From: Colwellia sp.
Lineage (GTDB): Bacteria; Pseudomonadota; Gammaproteobacteria; Enterobacterales; Alteromonadaceae
Length of the DNA stretch: 64,000 bases
Direction of reading: 5' to 3'
Assembly: GCA_022969175.1 (NCBI GenBank)
Contig: JALJPB010000006.1
Coordinates: forward strand, 1-64,000
The first letter of the stretch is position 1, and every line of letters begins with the position of its first letter. Made by a program: the position numbers and the translations under genes. Below the pieces are notes generated by a model that did not search any database, was not told the DNA's origin, and worked only from the letters and a program-made list of their open reading frames with translations. Shown here one piece after another: positions 49,654 through 58,591 of the stretch.

Positions 49654-49689
49654 TAATTAAGCCACTTTTATAGTGGCTTAATTATTTTT
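49654..49689 (+). terminator. Rho-independent terminator of the puuDA-aminotransferase operon
   Basis: TAATTAAGCCACT (49654-49666) pairs perfectly with AGTGGCTTAATTA (49672-49684), 13 bp, followed by TTTTT. Confidence 0.92.
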
Positions 49690-49742
49690 GGCTTTATTAC
49701 ATTTAAATATTCAAATAATAACTAGAATAAAAGAAGGGAAGT

Positions 49743-50618
49743 ATGGCGGAGTTATCGATGAATCAAACCTTCATGAAACATTTTCATGCATGGGGCTACC
49801 AAGGCTTTAAATACCTTATTTATACCCTGTTAGCGATCAATGTTTACTTGTTTTTTAATGAAGAATGGTTAGCAAGTAAAGTTATTTTTGCCTCTGGTGT
49901 CAACCTAGATACCATTATTGAAGCATTCTCTTCCACCATAGATACTGCTGCTTGGTTAGTTTTATTGTTATTGTTTGAATTAGAAACTTCCGTGATTGAT
50001 GACGAAAATTTAACGGGAAAAGTTAAATGGACCTTACATGGAATTCGCGCCTTTTGTTATATATTCATCATTTATTCGCTTTACGGTTACATGACAAAAG
50101 TAGGTTTAATTGCTCAATTTTCGCCACATCAAATTACCGACTTGTGTAGTTTAAGTAAAGAATGGAAGTTCATGGAAACGCTCAATGTTTATAATGAATT
50201 TACCAAAGAAACCTGCAAAAGTTTATCAACGGTAGGATCAGAATTTTATTCCCATGAAAAATACAAAATCATTACCAATAGCAAAACACTATCCGATGTT
50301 AATGGACTGGCGTGGGTTGATGTAATCAACGCTTCAGCTTGGGTTTCTGTGGTGCTGATGTTAGAAATTGATGTTCATACTCAGCTGGGTAATATCTCCA
50401 GTAAATGGTGGGAAAAATATAATATCTTCGTAAAAGCTACTGTGTATAATGTGTTATTTGTCGCTGCAATTTACTGGGGGGTAACTGGTAATTTTCTCGA
50501 GTTTTGGGATGCTTTTTTATGGATTGTTGCTTTTGTGCTGATTGAAATGAATATGTTTGAATGGCAAGCAGAAGTGGCTGAGCGTAAAAATAAGCAAGCT
50601 AATACCAACGTAAAGTAA
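49743..50618 (+). CDS. Membrane protein of unknown function, paralog A
   Basis: A 291-residue inner-membrane protein with about five to six helices (about 22-38, 66-82, 103-118, 205-222, 235-250, 258-276). Helix two contains STIDTAAWLVLLLLFELET, with acidic residues in the membrane; the loop before helix four has Cys135 and Cys158, a likely disulfide; the last helix reads FWDAFLWIVAFVLIEMNMFE. All these marks recur in the protein at 63026 (roughly half the residues identical by eye). AAGGGAAG precedes the ATG. It follows the polyamine operon terminator. No known family is recognised; transport or sensing is possible. Confidence 0.8.
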   Translation: MAELSMNQTFMKHFHAWGYQGFKYLIYTLLAINVYLFFNEEWLASKVIFASGVNLDTIIEAFSSTIDTAAWLVLLLLFELETSVIDDENLTGKVKWTLHGIRAFCYIFIIYSLYGYMTKVGLIAQFSPHQITDLCSLSKEWKFMETLNVYNEFTKETCKSLSTVGSEFYSHEKYKIITNSKTLSDVNGLAWVDVINASAWVSVVLMLEIDVHTQLGNISSKWWEKYNIFVKATVYNVLFVAAIYWGVTGNFLEFWDAFLWIVAFVLIEMNMFEWQAEVAERKNKQANTNVK

Positions 50619-50643
50619 TAAACCAGCAACAGAAGTAAATATT

Positions 50644-50979
50644 ATGACCACAGCTTACTGGTATTTGATACTAGCCATTGTTACCGAAGTACTCGCAACT
50701 AGTGCGTTAAAAGCCTCAGAAGAGTTTACCAAACTTTGGCCAAGTACTATTGTTGTACTTGGTTATATCGCGTCATTTTACTTTATGGTATTAGTGCTGC
50801 GCACTTTGCCTGTTGGCATTACCTATGCCATTTGGTCGGGTGTTGGTATTGTTTTGGTTACTCTGACTAGCATGATTTTATACCATCAAATACCGGATCT
50901 TCCTGCGGTTATTGGTATGGCACTAATAATTTCAGGTGTTGTTGTTATTCATCTGTTTTCTACTGCTGTGGTGCATTAA
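50644..50979 (+). CDS. Small multidrug resistance (SMR) efflux protein, EmrE-like
   Basis: A 111-residue four-helix proton-coupled exporter. Glu15 in LAIVTEVLATSALK is the essential charged residue of helix one, and PVGITYAIWSGVGIVLVTLT is the SMR signature of helix three; ASEEFTKLWPS and IPDLPAVIGMALII also match EmrE. Such pumps remove quaternary ammonium compounds; some members act on polyamines (MdtIJ), which would suit this neighbourhood. It is 25 bases after the membrane protein gene. Confidence 0.9.
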   Translation: MTTAYWYLILAIVTEVLATSALKASEEFTKLWPSTIVVLGYIASFYFMVLVLRTLPVGITYAIWSGVGIVLVTLTSMILYHQIPDLPAVIGMALIISGVVVIHLFSTAVVH

Positions 50980-51111
50980 TTTTTTTCATTCCTAACATTC
51001 CTTATGTTAGAAAATTGTAGGATGTTGCCGAAAGATGTTGAACCTAATTTTATTAATGCTGTCCATAGTGTGTAGATACATAGTGTATTGATATACGCAA
51101 GGAGCACATTT

Positions 51112-51426
51112 ATGGCGCACAAAACGGTTAACTTTTTCTTATACTCTTTTATCATTTTTTCAAGCATCGCTTGCTCTTCACGTCATAATGGTGAAGAAGT
51201 GGCCTGTAACTTTGCTTCAGGTGCCAGTACTCTTGAATACGACGATGACAGTTCTTTTGGTGAAAACTTACTTATTGATGTATTAGCAGGTGCTGTTAAT
51301 ATGCTTTGGCAGGGCGCTCATCGCAGTGTTTCAAATGACAGTTATGATACCTGTGTTAAACAGGATAAATCTTATTGTATTGATTCAAATGGTGATGTTA
51401 AAGAGGAGTGTATATTAACTGAGTAA
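51112..51426 (+). CDS. Small putative lipoprotein
   Basis: A 104-residue protein with a signal peptide and lipobox SIAC, so it is likely lipidated. The mature part is acidic and has four cysteines (VACNF, DTCVK, SYCID, EECIL) that could form two disulfides. GGAG is placed 7 bases before ATG 51112; the longer frame from 51088 is unlikely. No family recognised. Confidence 0.7.
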   Translation: MAHKTVNFFLYSFIIFSSIACSSRHNGEEVACNFASGASTLEYDDDSSFGENLLIDVLAGAVNMLWQGAHRSVSNDSYDTCVKQDKSYCIDSNGDVKEECILTE

Positions 51427-51593
51427 TGGTGTAGATATGCGCACCGTCTTTAAATACATTATCAATAACATCAACGGCTTGCCTCGGCCTCTAATGCGGG
51501 ATTTTGTCAGGCAACAGAGCTTGGCTTTGCACATGATATGGCAAGCCAAGGCAACATCACTATGAACAAGTTTAATTTCATATGGTTAATTGT

Positions 51594-52268
51594 TTAGCGT
51601 AATATACCATCCTCTAATTGAATTATCCGTCGGCTACGTTTAGCAAATCTCGAATCATGGGTAACCATGCATATGGTTCTGCCTTCCTCATTGAGTTCAT
51701 CAAATAAGTCCATAATTGCATTGGCATTTTTCGAGTCTAGGTTGCCTGTCGGTTCATCCGCCAACAATATTGAAGGATCAACAACCAAACTGCGAGCGAC
51801 GGCAATACGCTGTTGTTGGCCACCAGAAAGTTGTGCAGGGTAAAACTTAGCTCTATCTACCATGCTCACTTTAGCGAGAGAGTTCATGGCAATTTCTGTT
51901 CTGTCCTGTTTTTTCATTTTGCGATAAGTCAACGGCAGGGCAACATTTTCTAATACCGTTAAATCACCGATCAAATTAAACGCCTGAAAAACGAAACCTA
52001 TTTCTTTATTACGTATTTCAGCTCTTTGATAAACGTCCAAGTCGTGTGCCTGATGGCCATTTAATAAATATTGACCACTGGTGGCATTATCAAGTAACCC
52101 CAAAATAGACATCAGCGTTGATTTTCCGCAGCCAGAAGGACCGGCAATACTTATGTAATCTCCGGCGTTAATGGTCAAATTTACATTTTTGATCGCACTG
52201 ATAACTCCGGCTTCTGTGGTGAAGGTTTTGGTCAGTGACTCTAATTGTATCAGTGGTTTATCACTCAT
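51594..52268 (-). CDS. ABC transporter ATP-binding protein (MacB/LolD type)
   Basis: A 224-residue ATPase: Walker A GPSGCGKST, signature LSGGQQQR, Walker B ILLADEPTGNLDS and switch VTHDSRFA. The Glu-Pro-Thr-Gly-Asn-Leu string is that of the MacB/LolD/FtsE group. It powers the permease at 52328 with the adaptor at 54818. I use the ATG at 52268, 9 bases after GGA; that at 52274 is only 3 bases from it. Last gene of its operon. Confidence 0.9.
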   Translation of the reverse strand: MSDKPLIQLESLTKTFTTEAGVISAIKNVNLTINAGDYISIAGPSGCGKSTLMSILGLLDNATSGQYLLNGHQAHDLDVYQRAEIRNKEIGFVFQAFNLIGDLTVLENVALPLTYRKMKKQDRTEIAMNSLAKVSMVDRAKFYPAQLSGGQQQRIAVARSLVVDPSILLADEPTGNLDSKNANAIMDLFDELNEEGRTICMVTHDSRFAKRSRRIIQLEDGILR

Positions 52269-52327
52269 TATCATGCTTCCTTTTTACGTCTACTCATCAA
52301 GAGAATAAAGTTAGTTGTGTTTTATTG

Positions 52328-54739
52328 TTATTGCTGGCGTAAAGCTTCGTTAGGTTCTATCGTTGTTGCCTGCTTGATTGGCAGTAAAATTGCGACTGCT
52401 GCAACAAACATCACTATGCCAGCTGTTAATAGGTACATGGTTAAATTTAGCGGATCAGTTTGGTAAAGTACGGTAGCTAATAAAGGTGAAATAAATACCA
52501 TGATAAAAGCTCCCAGCGCCACACCACCCGCACATAAAGATAAGCCTTGAATAGCAAATAAGGCACGAATTCGTTTCGGGTTAGCGCCCAAGGCCACACG
52601 AATGCCAATTTCTTTTCTACGCTGGCTAACATTATAAGCCACTACCCCCATCACCCCGCTAAGGGTAATTAAAAAGGCTAATAAGGCAAACATAGAAACC
52701 AAGAGGCCGACCAATGTAGAAGAAGCCATTGAATTGTCTTTGATGAAATCAAAACTGGTTATACTTTCCACTGGTTGCAAAGGGTCCACTTGATGAACAA
52801 TGTCAGTCACTAGCGGAGTTATTGAAGATAATGGCATACTAGTATTAATCAGTAATTGCAGATCATAATGCCAACCGATAATCCAATGGGTATAAAATGT
52901 TGGAACTGGCGCAATGTTAACCCCTACTTCACGAATATCACCGACAACACCACGTATAGTTTTCCATGTTTTCCCTTCATCAAAAGATAGACGTTTTCCC
53001 AGAGGCTGCTCATTGATAAAATATTTTTCTGCAAATGATTGATTGATTAAAATAACGCGAGGGCTGTGTTCATCATCAGACTCGGTAAAATAGCGCCCTT
53101 GTAATAAAGGAATACTTAGTATTTGATGATAATTAGCCGAGACTTCATTTTTCAAGGCATCTGGCCGTTCATCACGATCAACAGGTGGTTGTCCCTCTAT
53201 TTGGAAGAACCTTCGTTTATCTCTAATTTTAACAAATGGAACTTCAGTAGAAAAAGCTACGCTGGTTATTTCAGCAATGGCTTCTAGTTTACTAACTGTC
53301 TCACGCACAAAGTTCACTCGGTTTTCAGGGCTTGAGGAGAGGTTCACCGCGATAATATTGGCGGTTTCAAAACCAGTTACTTGATGACTTAAACGATACA
53401 AACTTAAACTGAGCAAAGAGGCACTGGTTAAAATAATAAATGCCAAACTAAATTGAGTGACTAACAGCGCTTGGCGCAGTTTAATGCTACTGCCACTGGC
53501 GGTAATGTTGCCACTGCCTTCTTTTAAGGCTTCATTAATATTACGTTTTTGAAAAGCCGCGGTTGCACCGCTAAGAATACCGGTAAACAATGAGATCACT
53601 AAACAGAAGGTCAGTACACTGCCATTGATTTTTACTTCGCTGGCAAGCGGGGTATAAAGCGCAGCAAACTCAGAAAGTAAGTCAACACTCATATAAGCCA
53701 GTCCCAGCCCTAATAGCCCACCTATTAAGGATAAGATGATACTTTCTGTTAATACTTGTCGGGCAATACGCCTAGGGTTTGCCCCTAAAGCTTCTCTTAT
53801 GGCGAATTCTTGTTTACGACTGGCCATACGTGCGAGGTTTAAATTAGCGACATTGGCACAAGCAATAAGTAATACTAGTGCCGTGATCCCCATAAGCAAA
53901 TAAAAAGTAGGACCGGCGTCGCCTGTCATATCGATACGCATTGGCGTTAAGGTATTGCTTAACCCTTGACTCTGCGGGTAGTCGTCAGGGTACGAAGAAG
54001 CCAACTGATGGGCAATAGTATTAAACTCAAGACTGGCACTTTGCAAACTAACACCTGACTTTAATTTGCCATACATCATAGAAATTGGCCTTGAACGTTG
54101 ACCAATAAACATATCACTACCCCTACCACCACATGAAGAAGAGCCCATCCAGATGTCATTTTTAAAGGGGTACGCAGGCAAAGGCGGTAATACACCAATC
54201 ACTTGAATTGCCGCGTCATTCATTTGCAGCACCGTGCCAACTACATCAGGATTACTGCCAAATTTTTCTCGCCAATAATGATGTGACAAAACAATTAAAG
54301 GTTTGGCGCCAGGTAAATCTTCTCCTGGTAAAAAGGTACGACCTAAGATAGGGCGTATACCTAACATTTCAAAAAAATCCCAACTTACTACGCCGCCTTC
54401 AACATTGGCAGCATTACCGTAGCCGTGCAGAGTAAATGCCATTTGATGATATTCAACTAAATGGTCGAGACTTTCATTTTTGGCAATATAATCCAAAGCG
54501 GTCGGTACAGAAACAGGCACATCAAAACGGTTTATTCTAGGATTGTTCGTTTTGAGTTTAATTAGCTGTTTGCCATCGGCAAAAGGTAAAGGGGCTAATA
54601 ATACGTTGTGCACCATACTATAGATGGCGGCATTCGCTCCTATGCCTAATGCCAGAGTGATGACAATAAGTGCACAAATCGCGGGCGTTTTTAAAAAATT
54701 TCGACAAGCAAATTGTATGTCTTCAATGAGTGTTTGCAT
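52328..54739 (-). CDS. ABC transporter permease with two FtsX domains
   Basis: An 803-residue inner-membrane protein. It has a helix near residue 25, a large MacB-type periplasmic domain (about 50-240), three helices (about 280-390), a second periplasmic domain (about 430-660) and three final helices. Both halves have the FtsX pattern: RKQEFAIREALGANPRRIAR and RRKEIGIRVALGANPKRIRA. This doubled layout works as a full permease in one chain and resembles the ADOP group. Substrate unknown; antimicrobial peptide or lipid export is typical. Confidence 0.88.
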   Translation of the reverse strand: MQTLIEDIQFACRNFLKTPAICALIVITLALGIGANAAIYSMVHNVLLAPLPFADGKQLIKLKTNNPRINRFDVPVSVPTALDYIAKNESLDHLVEYHQMAFTLHGYGNAANVEGGVVSWDFFEMLGIRPILGRTFLPGEDLPGAKPLIVLSHHYWREKFGSNPDVVGTVLQMNDAAIQVIGVLPPLPAYPFKNDIWMGSSSCGGRGSDMFIGQRSRPISMMYGKLKSGVSLQSASLEFNTIAHQLASSYPDDYPQSQGLSNTLTPMRIDMTGDAGPTFYLLMGITALVLLIACANVANLNLARMASRKQEFAIREALGANPRRIARQVLTESIILSLIGGLLGLGLAYMSVDLLSEFAALYTPLASEVKINGSVLTFCLVISLFTGILSGATAAFQKRNINEALKEGSGNITASGSSIKLRQALLVTQFSLAFIILTSASLLSLSLYRLSHQVTGFETANIIAVNLSSSPENRVNFVRETVSKLEAIAEITSVAFSTEVPFVKIRDKRRFFQIEGQPPVDRDERPDALKNEVSANYHQILSIPLLQGRYFTESDDEHSPRVILINQSFAEKYFINEQPLGKRLSFDEGKTWKTIRGVVGDIREVGVNIAPVPTFYTHWIIGWHYDLQLLINTSMPLSSITPLVTDIVHQVDPLQPVESITSFDFIKDNSMASSTLVGLLVSMFALLAFLITLSGVMGVVAYNVSQRRKEIGIRVALGANPKRIRALFAIQGLSLCAGGVALGAFIMVFISPLLATVLYQTDPLNLTMYLLTAGIVMFVAAVAILLPIKQATTIEPNEALRQQ

Positions 54740-54817
54740 TTATCTGTTGTCCTTATAATCATTCATCTAATCTTTTCCTGGCTATTTTTATCTAACGCAT
54801 TAATTTAGCGTTTTGAA

Positions 54818-56068
54818 TTAGCGTAAGGTCAATTTATTTAGCTTAGCGTACTTATTGGTGGATGATACGATTACGTGATCACCTTCCCTTAACGGAGACA
54901 AAATTTCGATAAGGTCAACGGAAGTGCGACCAAATTTAACCTGTATTCGTTGTGCCGACGTTTGGGATTCATTGAGTACAAAAAGACTACTGGAGGAGTA
55001 TTCCTGACTGTAAACAGGGCGCCTTAGCTTTAAGACATTCTTTAAATGCTCTAAAGCAATGACGCCGTCGATGCGTAAATCAGGTCGAGCGCCCATTAAA
55101 ATATCCCCAGTAAAATAAACGTCAACAATAACAACACCTTCTTTCACTGCTGGATTGATACGTTTTACGATTCCCGCAGCCAATTTTCCGCCTGCAGAGA
55201 TTACTACCGCTTGACCTTTCTTAACCTCTTTAACTTGGCTTTCTTGTACTCGTAATTGTGCTTTTAAATTGTCTTGTTCGGCAATACGAGCCAGTAAAGT
55301 ACCTACTTTAAAGGGTTCACCAACTTGTAAGGTCACTTCTTGCAGTATGCCTTTGGTGGTGGCTTTTACCAACAGATCTTCAGCCAGTTTTTGTTGTAGC
55401 AATAATTGACGTGTCGCCTGATTAATTTTGGCTTGTGCCGCTATTAATTCAGCTTGTTTCATTTTTGGTAGGCTGTCTAATAACTCAATTTCCAGTTTGT
55501 GCTGAAATTCCAGTTGTTTCTCCAGCAATATCGACTCATGGTAATCAATACTTGATACCGCACCCGTTTTTACTAATCGCTGATTGGCTTCTCGGCGCAG
55601 CTTGGTCATTTGATAACGAGCGCTAAAGTCTGCCACCACAATACGTTGTTTTAGTACGGCTTGCTGCCATCGTTGCTGTAATGAATTAAGAGCCGATTGC
55701 AATACTTCTACTTCCAGTTTGGCTTCATCGACGGCTTGTATGAGTTCAGAGTTTTCCAGCACCATAATAATACTACCAACTTCAACGATATCACTGGCTT
55801 CAAGTCGTATTTCTTTAACTTGTCCACTTGATGTGGCAGATAAAAAGTTTGATGCTATTGGCACTAAAATACCGGATGCCCGTATTTCTCGCACTAAATC
55901 ACCTTTTTTCACCTGAGCTATAATCACTTCTTCACGAGAAATTTGCGTTTCACCGCTGATATTATTGATACGACTCCAGACAATAATCAGTAATATAATA
56001 ACGCTACTAACAATCGCTAGCTTTTTAAATAGCGGAACAGGTATTGACTGTTTTTTAGGTATTTGCAT
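54818..56068 (-). CDS. Periplasmic adaptor (HlyD/MacA-like) of the ABC exporter
   Basis: A 416-residue membrane-fusion protein. One N-terminal helix (about 13-32), then a biotinyl-lipoyl half (VREIRASGILVPIASNFLSA), a long coiled-coil hairpin (about 105-225), the second lipoyl half (LQEVTLQVGEPFKVGTLLAR) and a beta-barrel. It should bridge the FtsX permease to an outer-membrane channel, which is not in the window. First gene of the reverse operon adaptor, permease, ATPase. Confidence 0.88.
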   Translation of the reverse strand: MQIPKKQSIPVPLFKKLAIVSSVIILLIIVWSRINNISGETQISREEVIIAQVKKGDLVREIRASGILVPIASNFLSATSSGQVKEIRLEASDIVEVGSIIMVLENSELIQAVDEAKLEVEVLQSALNSLQQRWQQAVLKQRIVVADFSARYQMTKLRREANQRLVKTGAVSSIDYHESILLEKQLEFQHKLEIELLDSLPKMKQAELIAAQAKINQATRQLLLQQKLAEDLLVKATTKGILQEVTLQVGEPFKVGTLLARIAEQDNLKAQLRVQESQVKEVKKGQAVVISAGGKLAAGIVKRINPAVKEGVVIVDVYFTGDILMGARPDLRIDGVIALEHLKNVLKLRRPVYSQEYSSSSLFVLNESQTSAQRIQVKFGRTSVDLIEILSPLREGDHVIVSSTNKYAKLNKLTLR

Positions 56069-56171
56069 AAGGTTTCAAATAATTCACAACAAACTTAATA
56101 AAATGTGGCTAGTGCTTTAAATAAAGAGCCAAGCCACTCTCTTTGACAATGGACTTGTTAAGGACATCAAC

Positions 56172-57008
56172 TTAAAGATTAGGCAGCCAAAATATATGAG
56201 CGGCAGAGTAAATCCCTAAACCCATAGCCCCAGTCAGCAGTAATATAGTGCTTGCCATAAGGTATTGGCTTGTAGATTTTCCGTTATCACGGACACGAAA
56301 ATAACATTCAAGTATTAACAGTGGCACAAGATAACCAGCAAAGTTTAATATTAAGTCGAACGGTCCAGTTAGATTGCCATTGGTGCCTGGGGAAGTGCCA
56401 TCATTAACAAATATCCAAAAACCTCGAATAACTCGAAAAAACCAAACACCACTGACCACGATAAATAACCGTAATGCCCAGCGTCGATGAATAGTAATTT
56501 TACGGGCCATAGCAAAACGTACGGTCATAATTGCACAGATGATAACAAGTACCCCATCCAATGATGTACCGATTTGCCCAATAACTCCGCCAATTATCGC
56601 TTCCCGACTCCAAATCATATAAATGGCAGCAATACTAATAACTAACGAAGTCATTATGTATAAACGGCCATTGATACGATGAAGAATGGGATAGTTTTGG
56701 CGAATTTGAGGAATGAACTGGAGGGGTCCACAAAAAGAAATGACAAATGCCAATAAAATGTGAATTAATACGGCAATATTACCAATGATATCGCCTTCAA
56801 TAATCCCATGGATCATCCGACTAGACCATGCTTCCCAATTTCCTTGTACGGCATTACCTCCGTAAAAGATCATGATGTAATAAGCAAAAAACCATTGACC
56901 AAAAACAGCCGTCAAGAACCAAGTCCCGGCACTGGCATTTAGCATTTTGCGGGCAATATTAGTATTGTCCTTTAAGTTAGATAACCCATAAATACTGCTC
57001 ATCGTCAT
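56172..57008 (-). CDS. DUF2306-family membrane protein
   Basis: A 278-residue inner-membrane protein with seven to eight helices. HRINGRLYIMTSLVIS, with a preceding GPLQFIPQIRQNYP and following IHRRWALRLFIVVSGVWFFR, matches the DUF2306 pattern in which conserved His and Arg lie at helix ends. Function is unknown; a haem-binding or redox role is sometimes suspected. GGAG stands 8 bases before the ATG at 57008. It lies upstream of the exporter genes by 100 bases and may be transcribed with them. Confidence 0.82.
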   Translation of the reverse strand: MTMSSIYGLSNLKDNTNIARKMLNASAGTWFLTAVFGQWFFAYYIMIFYGGNAVQGNWEAWSSRMIHGIIEGDIIGNIAVLIHILLAFVISFCGPLQFIPQIRQNYPILHRINGRLYIMTSLVISIAAIYMIWSREAIIGGVIGQIGTSLDGVLVIICAIMTVRFAMARKITIHRRWALRLFIVVSGVWFFRVIRGFWIFVNDGTSPGTNGNLTGPFDLILNFAGYLVPLLILECYFRVRDNGKSTSQYLMASTILLLTGAMGLGIYSAAHIFWLPNL

Positions 57009-57393
57009 TATATATTCTCCACTATTCTCTATGTTTAATGAATCTAGATTAAATTTGCCGGTGACTCAGTTAAATAACTCAGTAAAATAGTTCAGTAGGC
57101 AACTCGATTCAATTTATGAGAAATATAGAGTTTAAAGGTCAAGTATAAAACGCCCAATGTGTGTCAATTATTGAATTTTCATCGTGTGGGAAATATTGGC
57201 AAGGCAGCAATTTTGTTGATAATGGCTCTATAAATGTCAACTATGTGCCAATTAATGTGGCTTTTTGTCCATTTCTATTCAAAAAGAATGAAAATGCTAA
57301 CAATGAATATTTAAATTATTTTTATCAGTTTTTTGTAAAAAACTGAAGAAATGAATCATTAAGCCGATGGTTTTTGAGTTGGTTTGGTCGCCG
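57009..57393 (-). other. Intergenic region, no gene supported
   Basis: A 385-base AT-rich gap between two reverse genes. A 61-codon forward frame (57161-57346) has no ribosome site and no protein-like pattern. The gap should hold the DUF2306 promoter; no clear operator was seen. Confidence 0.5.
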
Positions 57394-58296
57394 TTATTTC
57401 AATACGACTTTGATTTGAGCATTAAGTGCCGCGATTTTTGCTAACATTTTTGGATCTGGGTTGGCAGATGAAGCCAAAATATTAGCGGCTACTTTAAAAT
57501 GATTTTGGGCGGCAGCATAATTTAGTCGATGTAATTGACTTTTACCTAGTTCGACATTAAGGTTGATTTTATCATTCAATCTACGTTGGTCTAATTGTTC
57601 GCTTAGGAACAAAAGGTAGTTTTGAGAACTGGCGAGTTTACTTTTGGTTATGGGTTGTAGTGGGGGTTGTTTTTGTGATTGTCGGTGTAACTGGTTTTCT
57701 ACTTTTAGTTGCTTCATGGCCTGATGGAATAATTTGCCGTAATGACAGGGGTCTGCATCATCTTGCTGTTCAAAATTTCCTAAAGCCGATGAAAATCCCG
57801 TCCAGCACCTAGTTTTTGTTACATTATCTTCAACTACTGAAGGTACAGACTGTACAACTAAGTCTCTTTTCCCACTGATAAAGTACCAAACTATACCGAT
57901 ACTAAGTAAGGTAATGACCAGTATCAGGGGAAATGTTCTATTATTGGCAGCCGAATATTCTTCTATGCTAAGTTTACGTAGGGCAACATTCTTTTCTCTT
58001 AAATCATGCTGTCCTTTTTTATATTGTAAAGACAATTCAAAACAATGGTGACGAAACTCTTCATCATCTAAACTTAGAGATTGCGGAGAAAGGTTAAAAA
58101 GTGCCAGGATTTTTGTCACATGTCTGTCGGGTATTACCGGATATCTAGGGTTACCTAACCTGTCTCGGGTCGCAAACCAACGGGTTAGAGATGTTGAGTC
58201 TAAACCTAATTGAGCAGCAAGCTGTTTGCGCGTTTTAATCTCTGGATTCAAACCACTTCGCAAAAGCGTATTGAGTTTACTTTTATCAATTTTCAC
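57394..58296 (-). CDS. HTH membrane protein with C-terminal helical repeats
   Basis: A 300-residue protein. Residues 18-70 resemble a helix-turn-helix (TRKQLAAQLGLDSTSLTRWF), a single membrane helix follows at about 122-142 (FPLILVITLLSIGIVWYFI), and the outer part ends in TPR-like helices (LNYAAAQNHFKVAANILAS). Two cysteines (RCWTG and DPCHYG) may pair outside. The plan is that of a membrane-bound one-component regulator, but no named family was recognised. It may control the exporter and DUF2306 genes downstream. Confidence 0.7.
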   Translation of the reverse strand: MKIDKSKLNTLLRSGLNPEIKTRKQLAAQLGLDSTSLTRWFATRDRLGNPRYPVIPDRHVTKILALFNLSPQSLSLDDEEFRHHCFELSLQYKKGQHDLREKNVALRKLSIEEYSAANNRTFPLILVITLLSIGIVWYFISGKRDLVVQSVPSVVEDNVTKTRCWTGFSSALGNFEQQDDADPCHYGKLFHQAMKQLKVENQLHRQSQKQPPLQPITKSKLASSQNYLLFLSEQLDQRRLNDKINLNVELGKSQLHRLNYAAAQNHFKVAANILASSANPDPKMLAKIAALNAQIKVVLK

Positions 58297-58515
58297 AAAA
58301 TATACCGATAATGTAACCTGGATGTGATTAATATAATTTAACTTTTGATACCAAAATTATATAGTTAATTTATGTTAAGAGAAAGCCTCTTTAGATAAAA
58401 GTCAATTTGAAGATAGCTTTTAAAAACAAAATTATGCATGGAATTAATCTCCATTATTCTTGTTGTTAATAAAGTTTTGACTGGTTATTCTCATTGAACT
58501 TTATAGGTAAAAAAC

Positions 58516-58543
58516 AAAAAAGCCAATGGATAAACATTGGCTT
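58516..58543 (-). terminator. Rho-independent terminator of the amidohydrolase gene
   Basis: On the reverse strand AAGCCAATG (58535-58543) pairs with CATTGGCTT (58520-58528) and a T run follows. A second perfect 9-bp hairpin, CTTAGCTAG (58561-58569) with CTAGCTAAG (58582-58590), lies between it and the stop codon. No other gene is found in 58297-58591. Confidence 0.9.
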
Positions 58544-58591
58544 AAGTAATTTTAATTCAGCTTAGCTAGAACTAATTCATACTAGCTAAGT

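Noticed and set aside
51480-51560. Inverted repeats of GGCTTGCC and CTTGGCTT type after the small lipoprotein gene
   Set aside because: Short imperfect stems without a T run; they might be a weak terminator but I could not support that.
57161-57346. Forward 61-codon frame between DUF2306 and the HTH membrane protein
   Set aside because: No ribosome site, no protein-like composition, and it lies in AT-rich DNA upstream of reverse genes.
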